Numbered from the stretch's first letter, positions 1 through 6,522 are shown. The stretch is 9,570 nt of DNA from an uncultured Clostridia bacterium (GCA_947626155.1 CANQRC010000033.1:1-9570), one strand, 5' to 3'. A program made the numbers and translations. The notes: generated from the letters alone by a model not told the origin.

Positions 1-754
1 CATAAAAGAACTTGTTGTTGTGGCGCAGGACGTGACAAGATATGGCGAGGATTTGGGGCAGAACGCGCTGATAAAACTTTGCAAGAAACTATGTAAAATT
101 GACGGCATAAAGTGGATTAGGCTTCACTACGCTTACCCGGAGAGGGTGACGGACGAACTTCTGGACTTTATTTACGCCGAGCCAAAGATGTGCAGGTATC
201 TTGACATACCTCTTCAACACATTGACGGGCGAATTTTGAAGAGCATGAGGCGAAAACTTGACGAAGACGAAACGCGCAAACTTATTCTTAAATTAAAAGA
301 AAAATATCCTGAAATTGCACTTAGAACAACCTTTATTGTGGGCTACCCAAGCGAGAGCAGGAAGGACTTTTTGAAACTTTGCGCCTTTCTTAAAGAGGCA
401 AAGTTTGACTATGCGGGCTTCTTTCCATATTATCGCGAGGAAAACACGCCAAGTTATTTCATGGACAAGCAAATATCGCAGCACACAAAAATGCACAGGC
501 TGAAGAAAATTAGAAAGCTGCAAAACGGCATTGCCACTGAAAAAGCAAAGGCGCTTATGGGCAAAGAATTTTTGGTTTTGGTGGATTATTTTGACGAAAC
601 CAAAGGCGTTTTTGTTGGACATAGCGAATTTCTTTCTCCAACGGTTGACTTTGGGGTTGAAATTGTGGAAAATGATAAGGTGAAAGTGGGAGAATTTGTC
701 AAAGTGAAATTCTTCGACTTTGACGGCGAAAACTTTAAAGGAGAGTGTGTATGA
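1..754 (+). CDS. rimO: RimO, ribosomal protein S12 methylthiotransferase (5'-truncated by window edge)
   Basis: This is the C-terminal part of a radical-SAM methylthiotransferase of the RimO type, which adds a methylthio group to an aspartate of ribosomal protein S12. The reading frame is open from base 2 and reads IKELVVVAQDVTRYGED, matching the RimO strand after the first iron-sulfur region; the N-terminal cluster domain and the CxxxCxxC motif lie outside the window, so the GTG at 20 is not the start. RimO-like landmarks are PLQHIDGRILKSMRR (bases about 200-250), RTTFIVGYPSE, and FFPYYREENTP. The last 70 or so residues form a TRAM-like beta domain (from about GKEFLVLVDY to the end), but its usual DAPEVDG-type loop reads LSPTVDFG. 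The stop TGA (752-754) overlaps the pgsA start codon, so the two are probably co-transcribed and translationally coupled. RimO is preferred over the paralogue MiaB because of the QH-D-xILKxMRR segment and because a separate MiaB is encoded at 6529. Confidence 0.92.
   Translation, partial: IKELVVVAQDVTRYGEDLGQNALIKLCKKLCKIDGIKWIRLHYAYPERVTDELLDFIYAEPKMCRYLDIPLQHIDGRILKSMRRKLDEDETRKLILKLKEKYPEIALRTTFIVGYPSESRKDFLKLCAFLKEAKFDYAGFFPYYREENTPSYFMDKQISQHTKMHRLKKIRKLQNGIATEKAKALMGKEFLVLVDYFDETKGVFVGHSEFLSPTVDFGVEIVENDKVKVGEFVKVKFFDFDGENFKGECV
737..743 (+). promoter_or_regulatory. Ribosome binding site of pgsA
   Basis: AAAGGAG lies 7 bases before the ATG at 751. This spacing supports ATG 751 as the start of pgsA rather than the in-frame GTG at 745, which would begin only one base after the motif. 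The site lies inside the rimO coding sequence. Confidence 0.8.
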
Positions 755-1383
755 ATCTTCCAAACAAAATAACTTTGTGCAGGATTTTGCTTATTCCAAT
801 TTTCATTTTTTTCTATCTTGCAAGTTTTGTGCCTTATGGAAAACTTATTGCAACGCTTGTGTTTATGATTGCGTGCTTCACTGATTTTCTTGACGGAAAC
901 ATTGCCAGAAAAAGAAATTTGGTGACAAATCTTGGAAAATTTTTGGACCCAATTGCTGACAAGGTGCTGGTTTTGGCGGGGCTTCTTTTGTTGATTGCCT
1001 GCCCTGTCACGCCAAATGTGGCAAATCCTCAGGTTATTGACGCAATAATTTACCCTTATTATGTGGGCATTATTGCCGTGTTTATCATTTTGGCAAGGGA
1101 GTTTATTGTAAGCGCGTTCAGGCAAATTGCTGCAACAAAAAATGTTGTTCTGGCGGCAGATATTTATGGAAAAGTTAAGACGGTTTTCCAGATGATAACC
1201 CTTATTTTCTATTTCCTTTATGCGTTTTTGGTGGAAGAATTTTATTATGCAATTCAAGGGCCGGCAAACACAACGCTGAATCTTATTGGCTATGTGCTTT
1301 TGGCGGTCACTGTGATTATGACAATTGTCTCGGGCGTGAAATACATCACAAACAACAAACAGGTGTTAAAAGATGGAAAATAG
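751..1383 (+). CDS. pgsA: PgsA, CDP-diacylglycerol-glycerol-3-phosphate 3-phosphatidyltransferase
   Basis: An integral membrane enzyme of 210 residues that transfers the phosphatidyl group from CDP-diacylglycerol to glycerol-3-phosphate, the committed step to phosphatidylglycerol and cardiolipin. The complete CDP-alcohol phosphotransferase signature is present: D48-G49-x2-A52-R53-x8-G62-x3-D66-x3-D70, with the additional D45 usual in the family. The N-terminus MNLPNKITLCRI is typical of PgsA, and several hydrophobic helices follow (about residues 11-42, 72-85, 102-118, 145-163, 175-195). Length is slightly above the usual 180-200, because of a loop near residues 85-100 (CPVTPNVANPQVID). The start is ATG 751, set by the AAAGGAG at 737. 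It overlaps rimO by 4 bases and the downstream cinA-like gene by 11, so all three probably form one operon. The pgsA-cinA-recA order is known from Bacillota, which supports PgsA over other family members. Confidence 0.95.
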   Translation: MNLPNKITLCRILLIPIFIFFYLASFVPYGKLIATLVFMIACFTDFLDGNIARKRNLVTNLGKFLDPIADKVLVLAGLLLLIACPVTPNVANPQVIDAIIYPYYVGIIAVFIILAREFIVSAFRQIAATKNVVLAADIYGKVKTVFQMITLIFYFLYAFLVEEFYYAIQGPANTTLNLIGYVLLAVTVIMTIVSGVKYITNNKQVLKDGK

Positions 1384-2302
1384 GATTATTGTTTTTTCAG
1401 ATAATTTAGACGAAATTAAAGGCATTTTGAACAGGCTTGGCTGCTTTGACGCCTTGATTTATTGCAACCGCTTTGAGGATTTCCTCGAAAATTGCAGAAA
1501 GGCGAGGGAGTGCCAGCGCGCGGTGGTCATATGCGAAAATGAGCAAATTGACAAATTGGTGGACGAAATTAAAGAGGCGGAGGACAAGTTTTCGCTTGTG
1601 GAAGAGCAGGCGCTTTTGATGGAAACCGCCGCCGGAAAAATTTTGTTTTTGCCAGCCGAACTTGACGCCGAAAAGTTTTTAAGCCAGTTTTTGGGGCAAG
1701 AGGAAGTTTTTGTTGTCACGGTATTTGGAAAGAGCAGAAATTCGGTTAAAGCCGTTTTTGAAGAGCTGAAAAGCGAGTTTGAATTAAATTATGAAATAAT
1801 AACAAAAACCGCGTTTTTACATACAGTTTACTTCTCGAAAGAGGTTGATGAAGAGAGGCTAAAAGAGGCCTTTGGAGAAAATTTGCTCTCATTTAGTGAC
1901 GAGGGCGTGGCGGGCGCGCTTGGAAGAGTTTGCAACAAAAATTTGGGCGTCTGCGAGCATTTCACCTCGGGGCTTGTGACAAGCAGGCTGAAAACTGAGG
2001 CAAAAGCAAAAATTGCAGAAAGCACGCTTATTTTGGAAGACAAAGACACCTCTAAATATGTGCCTGAGAGCATAATTTTGGAAAACGGCGCCGTCAGCAA
2101 AGAGGTGGCTTTTGCGCTTGCAAAAAACCTTGCAAAAAATTGCGAAGTGGCACTTGTCACGCTTGCAACGGAGGGCAAGGGGTTTGTGGCGGTTGGCGAC
2201 ACGGCAGAAATTCACGTGTTTTCAGTTTGTTTTGAGAAAGAAAATTTCCTTCAAAACTTCGTGGATTTTGCGCTGTTTAGGCTTTTGAAATATTTGTCTT
2301 AA
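1373..2302 (+). CDS. cinA: Diverged CinA-family protein, probably catalytically altered
   Basis: A 309-residue protein in the normal cinA position between pgsA and recA. CinA normally joins an N-terminal MoCF-like ADP-ribose pyrophosphatase domain, a small linker domain and a C-terminal nicotinamide-nucleotide amidohydrolase domain (about 410 residues). The outline is visible here: residues 85-108 (TAAGKILFLPAELDAEKFLSQFLG) resemble the LPGPPxEM region; 112-190 resemble the linker domain; 194-309 resemble the amidohydrolase domain, with VPE 230-232 and GAVSKEVAFALA 239-250 clearly matching. The signature residues are mostly lost. No GTELL or GGLGPTxDD is present. AESCTGG has become CEHFTSG (194-200, serine replaced by H196), the YSNEAK segment is LILEDK (K224 kept, Tyr lost), and the GIAGPGGG loop is absent. 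The frame is intact and strongly coding, overlapping pgsA by 11 bases. A possible weak ribosome binding site is AGGTG at 1361-1365. Family assignment rests on position plus the C-terminal match; enzymatic activity is doubtful. Confidence 0.75.
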   Translation: MENRIIVFSDNLDEIKGILNRLGCFDALIYCNRFEDFLENCRKARECQRAVVICENEQIDKLVDEIKEAEDKFSLVEEQALLMETAAGKILFLPAELDAEKFLSQFLGQEEVFVVTVFGKSRNSVKAVFEELKSEFELNYEIITKTAFLHTVYFSKEVDEERLKEAFGENLLSFSDEGVAGALGRVCNKNLGVCEHFTSGLVTSRLKTEAKAKIAESTLILEDKDTSKYVPESIILENGAVSKEVAFALAKNLAKNCEVALVTLATEGKGFVAVGDTAEIHVFSVCFEKENFLQNFVDFALFRLLKYLS

Positions 2303-2309
2303 TTTTGCT

Positions 2310-2337
2310 TTGAAAATTTTTGTTTTTAAGTTAAAAT
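2310..2337 (+). promoter_or_regulatory. Possible recA promoter
   Basis: TTGAAA (2310-2315), a 16-base spacer and TAAAAT (2332-2337) form a plausible sigma-A promoter in the 54-base gap before recA. The predicted start of transcription near 2344 would fall right at the ribosome binding site, giving a very short leader, so the assignment is weak; the surrounding AT-richness makes chance matches likely. No Bacillus-type SOS box (GAAC-n4-GTTC) is visible in the gap. Confidence 0.3.
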
Positions 2338-2343
2338 ATATTT

Positions 2344-2348
2344 AGGAG
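2344..2348 (+). promoter_or_regulatory. Ribosome binding site of recA
   Basis: AGGAG with an 8-base spacer to the recA ATG at 2357; it confirms this start. Confidence 0.8.
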
Positions 2349-2356
2349 ATTTTATT

Positions 2357-3388
2357 ATGGCAGAGAAAAAAGACCCAAGAGAAGAGGCTCTTGAACAGGC
2401 CCTTCTTAAAATTGAAAAGGATTTTGGAAAGGGCGCTATTATGAAACTTGGAGACCGCCCTTATCAAAAAGTTGAGGTTATTCCAACAGGCTGCTTGACG
2501 CTTGACCTTGCGCTTGGAATTGGCGGAATTCCTCGCGGAAGAATTATTGAGATTTATGGCCCAGAAAGTTCTGGAAAAACCACCGTTTCGCTTCATATTA
2601 TTGCGGAGGCGCAAAAGGCGGGCGGCAGGGCTGCTTTTATTGACGCGGAACACGCGCTTGACCCATCTTACGCCGCAAAACTTGGCGTGGATGTGAAGTC
2701 GCTTTATGTTTCCCAGCCAGATGACGGGGAGCAGGCGCTGAACATTTGCGACACTCTCATTCGCTCGGGCGCTTTTGACGTGATTGTTGTTGACTCGGTT
2801 GCCGCGCTTACTCCAAAGGCGGAAATTGACGGCGAAATGGGCGACAACCACGTTGGACTTCAAGCCAGAATGATGAGCCAGGCTTTGAGAAAGATGACTT
2901 CTGTTTCAAGCAAGTCAAACACTGCGGTTATTTTTATCAACCAACTTCGTGAAAAAATTGGCGTTTTGTTTGGAAATCCGGAAACCACAACGGGCGGAAA
3001 GGCGCTTAAATTTTACACAAGCGTTAGGCTTGATGTCAGAAAAACTGACTCCATTAAAGACGGCCAAAACATAATTGGAAGCAGAACAAAGGTGAAAGTT
3101 GTTAAAAACAAAATGGCGCCACCTTTCAAGACCGCAGAATTTGACATTATGTATGGCCAAGGCATTTCGCAGTCGGGCTGCGTGCTTGACCTTGCAATAA
3201 ATTTGGGGCTTATCAAAAAGTCGGGTGCATGGTTTTCTTATAACGACGAAAAAATTGGCCAAGGAAAAGAAAACACAAAACTATATCTAGAAAAAAATCC
3301 TGATGTTATGCACGAACTTGAAACAAAAATTCGCGAAAGCATCAATAACGGCGACGCCGTTGCAACGGAAGAGGGAGGCGAAGAATAA
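2357..3388 (+). CDS. recA: RecA recombinase
   Basis: A full-length 343-residue RecA, the ATP-dependent strand-exchange protein that coats single-stranded DNA for homologous recombination and, in SOS-competent bacteria, stimulates LexA self-cleavage. Landmarks: N-terminal helix ALEQALLKIEKDFGKGAIMKLG (residues 11-32), Walker A GPESSGKT at 68-75, catalytic-glutamate region FIDAEHALDP at 94-103, Walker B VIVVD at 142-146, loop L1 around EIDGEMGDNHVGLQAR (156-171), and the DNA-binding L2 loop beginning after FINQLREKIG (193-202) with GNPETTTGGKALKFY (206-220). The C-terminal domain (about 270-330) ends in the usual acidic tail TEEGGEE. No key residue is missing and there is no intein. It follows the cinA-like gene by 54 bases and ends at a strong terminator, so it may be transcribed both from the upstream operon and from its own weak promoter. 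Confidence 0.98.
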   Translation: MAEKKDPREEALEQALLKIEKDFGKGAIMKLGDRPYQKVEVIPTGCLTLDLALGIGGIPRGRIIEIYGPESSGKTTVSLHIIAEAQKAGGRAAFIDAEHALDPSYAAKLGVDVKSLYVSQPDDGEQALNICDTLIRSGAFDVIVVDSVAALTPKAEIDGEMGDNHVGLQARMMSQALRKMTSVSSKSNTAVIFINQLREKIGVLFGNPETTTGGKALKFYTSVRLDVRKTDSIKDGQNIIGSRTKVKVVKNKMAPPFKTAEFDIMYGQGISQSGCVLDLAINLGLIKKSGAWFSYNDEKIGQGKENTKLYLEKNPDVMHELETKIRESINNGDAVATEEGGEE

Positions 3389-3417
3389 AAAACTGCAGTT
3401 TGCAGTTTTTTTCTTTT
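3388..3417 (+). terminator. Rho-independent terminator after recA
   Basis: The arms AAAAACTGCA (3388-3397) and TGCAGTTTTT (3401-3410) are perfectly complementary over 10 base pairs with a GTT loop, followed by more T residues to 3417. It begins at the last base of the recA stop codon. Confidence 0.88.
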
Positions 3418-3446
3418 ATGCATAAAAATTCCTAACAGGGGATTTT

Positions 3447-4226
3447 ATGAAAGTTGAGGCCGGCAGGCTTGTAAGAGTTGAAAAGGAGGATTTGGACAAA
3501 GACGGGTGCTTTGTTTGTGATTTTGATATAACAAACATTGGCGCAAACGCGTTTTTTCCTGTTAAATATTATTTGAAAGGCGTGGGGATGAAAAGTGTTG
3601 AAAAAATTTCGCAATACGCTTTTTTGGATTGCACCGAACTTGAATATGCGCACTTTTCAAAGTGTTTGACCGCCGTTGATTTTGGCGCTTTTATGGGTTG
3701 TTACAAACTGCGGGAAGTGATTTTTCCTGAAAGTTTGAAGTTTCTTGCGCATTGGGCATTTTTGGATTGCGACAACATAAAAAAGGTGGAATTTTTTTGT
3801 GACCTAAAACGACTTGACAACTTTTCGCAAAATCAGGTCTGCGATTTTTTGGCAAACGGCGTGTTTGACAGATGTGGGCATATTGAAACATTTGTTTTCC
3901 ATAAAAATTTTTCCTATCATGGCGCACTAAAAAGGTTTGAAAGGCTGAAAGAAATTCAAATTGAGGACGAACGCGTGGCGCAAAAGTTTTGGCGCGAGGC
4001 AATTTATGACAGCCCCCAAAGTTTCATGCTGCTAAATAGCAAATTGTTTTTAAATGAGGAATTTGCAAAAAATTGTGTGTATTATATGGAAGCTGCATTT
4101 GAAAAGCAGTTTGGCTCGGATGAAAGGCTGGCAAAGGCGCTTGCCAAGGGTGTTTTTGAAGAAAAATTGCGGCGCGAAGAGGAGAAATTTTTTGATAAGC
4201 AGCCCGAGGAAAAGGAGGAAGACTAA
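3447..4226 (+). CDS. BspA-type leucine-rich-repeat protein, function unknown
   Basis: A 259-residue protein with no signal peptide or membrane segment, so probably cytoplasmic. It opens with a short N-terminal cap (AGRLVRVEKEDL) and then shows degenerate BspA/Treponema-type repeats of the pattern I-xx-xAFxxCxxLxxxxF: ITNIGANAFF (28-37), ISQYAFLDCTELEYAHF (54-70), VDFGAFMGCYKLREVIFP (77-94), FLAHWAFLDCDNIKKVEF (99-116) and ANGVFDRCGHIETFVF (136-151). From about 160 the repeats stop and a helical, charged region follows, ending in an acidic-lysine tail (EEKEED). The start ATG has AGGGG five bases upstream. It is placed between the recA terminator and a convergent penicillin-binding protein gene, so it is probably a single-gene unit. 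The repeat fold usually mediates protein binding; no partner or pathway can be deduced. The presence of Cys and Trp at repeat positions is normal for the family. Confidence 0.8.
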   Translation: MKVEAGRLVRVEKEDLDKDGCFVCDFDITNIGANAFFPVKYYLKGVGMKSVEKISQYAFLDCTELEYAHFSKCLTAVDFGAFMGCYKLREVIFPESLKFLAHWAFLDCDNIKKVEFFCDLKRLDNFSQNQVCDFLANGVFDRCGHIETFVFHKNFSYHGALKRFERLKEIQIEDERVAQKFWREAIYDSPQSFMLLNSKLFLNEEFAKNCVYYMEAAFEKQFGSDERLAKALAKGVFEEKLRREEEKFFDKQPEEKEED

Positions 4227-4260
4227 AAAAAGAGAGGTTAAATATACCACCTCTCTTTTT
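4225..4260. terminator. Bidirectional terminator between the LRR gene and the penicillin-binding protein gene
   Basis: AAAAAGAGAGGT (4227-4238) pairs perfectly with ACCTCTCTTTTT (4249-4260): a 12-base-pair stem with a 10-base loop. A 7-base A run (4225-4231) and a T run (4256-4260) flank the G/C core, so it can act in both directions: after the LRR gene stop (4224-4226) on the plus strand and after the convergent gene on the minus strand. The minus-strand gene reads through one arm: its last codons (KERWYI) and its TAA (4240-4238) lie in the stem and loop. Confidence 0.85.
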
Positions 4261-6466
4261 GAAATTTTTCTTGTTTTGAGTTTTGAAGATGAAAAGTTTT
4301 TTCGCTTTTTAAAGAATTGTTTCCAATCACGCTTGCCACAATTTTGACCTCACAATTTTTCTCTTTTAGCGGCAGACGAAATGTTTTTTCGCCGCTTTGG
4401 CCTTCAAAAGATTGATATTTTACATCATCCTTAAAAATTTGATATTCAAGGTGTTTTTGGGCGTTGATTGTCACCAAAATTTGACCATTTTCCACCTTGC
4501 ATTCAGCCTGAATTTCGGGCGGCGCAGAAAAATTTTCTGACACCTGCTCTGGAAGATTGAAGCGCGAAAAAAGGCAAGTTTTTGTGAAGCGGTCGGGCGA
4601 AAATGGGCTTGCAAGCACAATTCGGTGATTGTCCTCTTCTTCCAAAAGGTCTATTTTTGCCTCGGTCACGGAAGAGGGAACTTCAAATTTTGTCACCTCA
4701 TACTCTTGGGAGGTGATGTATTTTTTTACCGCCTCACTTGGCTGGTTTCCGCCGGCAATTTTTTGCGGCTCGTTTTTCAGGTTTCCATACCAAACGCCAA
4801 TCACCTCAGTTGGGGTGTAGGTGATGTTGTAGGCGTCGGTGTTGCCGTCACTTTTGCCAACCGTTCCCGTCTTTGACGCAACTTCCACGCCTTGGATGTC
4901 AGAAAGTTTTCGCGCCGTGCCACTTTTGGCAGTCTCTTGCAAAATTGAGGTCATAAGATAGGCGCTATCTTGCCTAAACACCATCTGGCTGGCGCTTTTA
5001 TGCACATAAACAAGTTTGCCGTAGCCGTCAGTTATGTATTGAATGAAAGTTGAGGGCGCAAATTCGCCCAAATTCACAAAAGTTGTGTAGGCGGTGGCAA
5101 GGTCTTTGAGCGTTACGCCATAAGTCATTCCGCCAAGCGCAATTGTGTAACTTGTGTCCTTTTCGTCGAACTCAATTCCAAGTTTTTCGCCATACTGCTT
5201 GCCCGTGTCAATGCCAATGTAACTCAGCGTTTTGATTGCAGGGATGTTTATTGAATTTTTCACGGCGTCCGTGACCGAAACATAGCCAGAAAATTTTTTG
5301 TTGACATTGCTTGGAACATAGTCGCCAATTTTTATCTCTTCGTCCAAAATTTGCGTCTCGGGGCTTATGACATTTTCGTTGAACGCAGGCGCATAGACAA
5401 TAAGCGGCTTTATGCAGGAGGCAGGCTGGCGTTTTATGTCCAAAAGTTTGAAAATGCTGTTGCCAAAATATGCGCTCACGCCGTGAGTTTTGGCGTCAAT
5501 GACAATTCCACAGTTGTCGCAGCCCTCAAAGGAAGCCAAAGAATATTCAAGCGAGGCCTGTTTGTCCAAATTTAGATAAGTGTGAATTTTGTAGCCGCCA
5601 TTTATAATCTGTTTGACCGGCAAATTCAAAATTTTTGCCGCCTCATCCAAACTTGCGTGGGCGTAGGTGTTTAAATTGGATTTTCTTTGGGTGACATCCA
5701 GCGTGATAGGGCTGTTTTCCGCTTGAAAACGCTCTTCAACTGAAATGTAGCCGTCTTTTTGCATTTCATTTAACACCAAATTTCGCCGCTTCAAACAATT
5801 TGAATAGTGAGTGATTGGACTGTATTTGCTTGGCGACTTAATCATGCCCGCCAGCGTGCAACTTTCCGCCAAAGTGAGGTCTTTTGCCTCCTTGTTGAAA
5901 TAATATTCGCTTGCGCTTTCAAGCCCATAACAGTTGTTGCCAAAAAAGATTATGTTTAAATAACTTTCAAGTATCTCATCCTTGCTAAAAGCCTTTTCAA
6001 GTTTTTTTGTGAGAACCATCTCTTTTAACTTTCTTTCAACCGTTTTTTCGCCGCTTAAATGGGTGTTTTTTATAAGTTGTTGGCTGATTGTGGAAGCGCC
6101 CTCGCGAAAGCTTAGCGTGCCAAGATTTTTTGCCATTGCAACGGCAATTCTTTTGTAGTTTAGCCCCTTGTGCTTGTAAAAATTTTTGTCTTCAATGCTT
6201 AAAAATGCTTCTTTTGTGTGCTCTGGCAGGTCAGAAAGCTTGCATTTCAGCCCGCCAATGTCCTCTTTTATGGGGCGGTTGTCTTGGGAGTAAATGCAAA
6301 CAGTTTGGCTTGTTTCCAGCGCGTCCGCTTGGAGGGGAATTGATTGAAATTTTATCAGGCTGACTGACACAAAACTTCCCACCAAAACAACTGCAAAAAC
6401 GCCAAGAAGCAACCCACCTATTAGACATTTTTTGACAAATTTCTTCATTTTTTTATTATGTGTCAT
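4238..6466 (-). CDS. Class A penicillin-binding protein (PBP1A-like glycosyltransferase/transpeptidase)
   Basis: A 742-residue bifunctional cell-wall enzyme that polymerises lipid II and cross-links the glycan strands on the outer face of the membrane. Residues 1-13 are short and basic, 14-38 are one membrane anchor. The GT51 domain carries all motifs: E92-D93-xx-F96-xx-H99-x-G101, GASTISQQ (123-130), RKLKE (145-149) and ILESYLN (165-171). The transpeptidase domain has S350-x-x-K353, S405-I-N407 and K532-T-G534. After about residue 600 comes a C-terminal extension; 650-730 alternates short beta-like strands and may be an Ig/fibronectin-like module. Length is normal for the class. The start is uncertain: ATG 6466 is the longest choice, ATG 6448 (residue 7, MKKFVKKC) is equally family-like; neither has a ribosome binding site. 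A promoter prediction favours 6448. The gene is divergent from miaB and convergent with the LRR gene, so it is probably transcribed alone. Confidence 0.93.
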   Translation of the reverse strand: MTHNKKMKKFVKKCLIGGLLLGVFAVVLVGSFVSVSLIKFQSIPLQADALETSQTVCIYSQDNRPIKEDIGGLKCKLSDLPEHTKEAFLSIEDKNFYKHKGLNYKRIAVAMAKNLGTLSFREGASTISQQLIKNTHLSGEKTVERKLKEMVLTKKLEKAFSKDEILESYLNIIFFGNNCYGLESASEYYFNKEAKDLTLAESCTLAGMIKSPSKYSPITHYSNCLKRRNLVLNEMQKDGYISVEERFQAENSPITLDVTQRKSNLNTYAHASLDEAAKILNLPVKQIINGGYKIHTYLNLDKQASLEYSLASFEGCDNCGIVIDAKTHGVSAYFGNSIFKLLDIKRQPASCIKPLIVYAPAFNENVISPETQILDEEIKIGDYVPSNVNKKFSGYVSVTDAVKNSINIPAIKTLSYIGIDTGKQYGEKLGIEFDEKDTSYTIALGGMTYGVTLKDLATAYTTFVNLGEFAPSTFIQYITDGYGKLVYVHKSASQMVFRQDSAYLMTSILQETAKSGTARKLSDIQGVEVASKTGTVGKSDGNTDAYNITYTPTEVIGVWYGNLKNEPQKIAGGNQPSEAVKKYITSQEYEVTKFEVPSSVTEAKIDLLEEEDNHRIVLASPFSPDRFTKTCLFSRFNLPEQVSENFSAPPEIQAECKVENGQILVTINAQKHLEYQIFKDDVKYQSFEGQSGEKTFRLPLKEKNCEVKIVASVIGNNSLKSEKTFHLQNSKQEKFQKERWYI

Positions 6467-6479
6467 ATTTTGTCAAAAA
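6429..6479. repeat. Inverted repeat spanning the start of the penicillin-binding protein gene
   Basis: TTTTTGACAAA (6429-6439) and TTTGTCAAAAA (6469-6479) are perfect 11-base inverted copies, 29 bases apart. A further TGTCA at 6461-6465 lies exactly 10 bases before the TGTCA at 6471-6475. The left arm is inside codons of the penicillin-binding protein gene. It could be an operator, but AT-rich sequence makes chance copies fairly likely. Confidence 0.3.
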
Positions 6480-6484
6480 TTCAA
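6455..6484 (-). promoter_or_regulatory. Possible promoter of the penicillin-binding protein gene
   Basis: On the minus strand, TTGAAT (6484-6479), an 18-base spacer and CATAAT (6460-6455) form a moderate sigma-A promoter. The predicted first transcribed base is 6448, the A of the internal in-frame ATG at residue 7. Its -35 box is back to back with that of miaB, 9 bases apart. Confidence 0.4.
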
Positions 6485-6493
6485 AAATTATTC

Positions 6494-6522
6494 TTGCCAA
6501 ATTCTTTATTTTTTTGTATAAT
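6494..6522 (+). promoter_or_regulatory. Promoter of miaB-mutS
   Basis: TTGCCA (6494-6499), a 17-base spacer and a perfect TATAAT (6517-6522) form a near-consensus sigma-A promoter. Counting the last T of the -10 box as -7 puts +1 at 6529, the A of the miaB ATG. There is no ribosome binding site in the 20 bases before that ATG, so the transcript is predicted to be leaderless. Confidence 0.75.

Noticed and set aside
586..1257. Long minus-strand open frame opposite rimO and pgsA
   Set aside because: It lies antisense to two well-recognised genes, has no family resemblance, no ribosome binding site, and is rich in N, K, H and C as expected of a shadow frame.
1373..2302. Treating the cinA-like gene as a pseudogene
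   Set aside because: The frame is uninterrupted over 309 codons, shows a coding bias like its neighbours, and overlaps pgsA in a translation-coupled arrangement.
2303..2356. SOS (LexA) operator before recA
   Set aside because: No GAAC-n4-GTTC or similar palindrome was found in the gap; only AT-rich sequence and a possible weak promoter.
2342..2863. 173-residue minus-strand open frame opposite recA
   Set aside because: It runs antisense through the RecA Walker A region and has no protein-like motifs.
4054..4347. 97-residue plus-strand open frame across the end of the LRR gene
   Set aside because: It overlaps the leucine-rich-repeat gene in another frame, crosses the terminator and reads a highly basic, low-complexity peptide.
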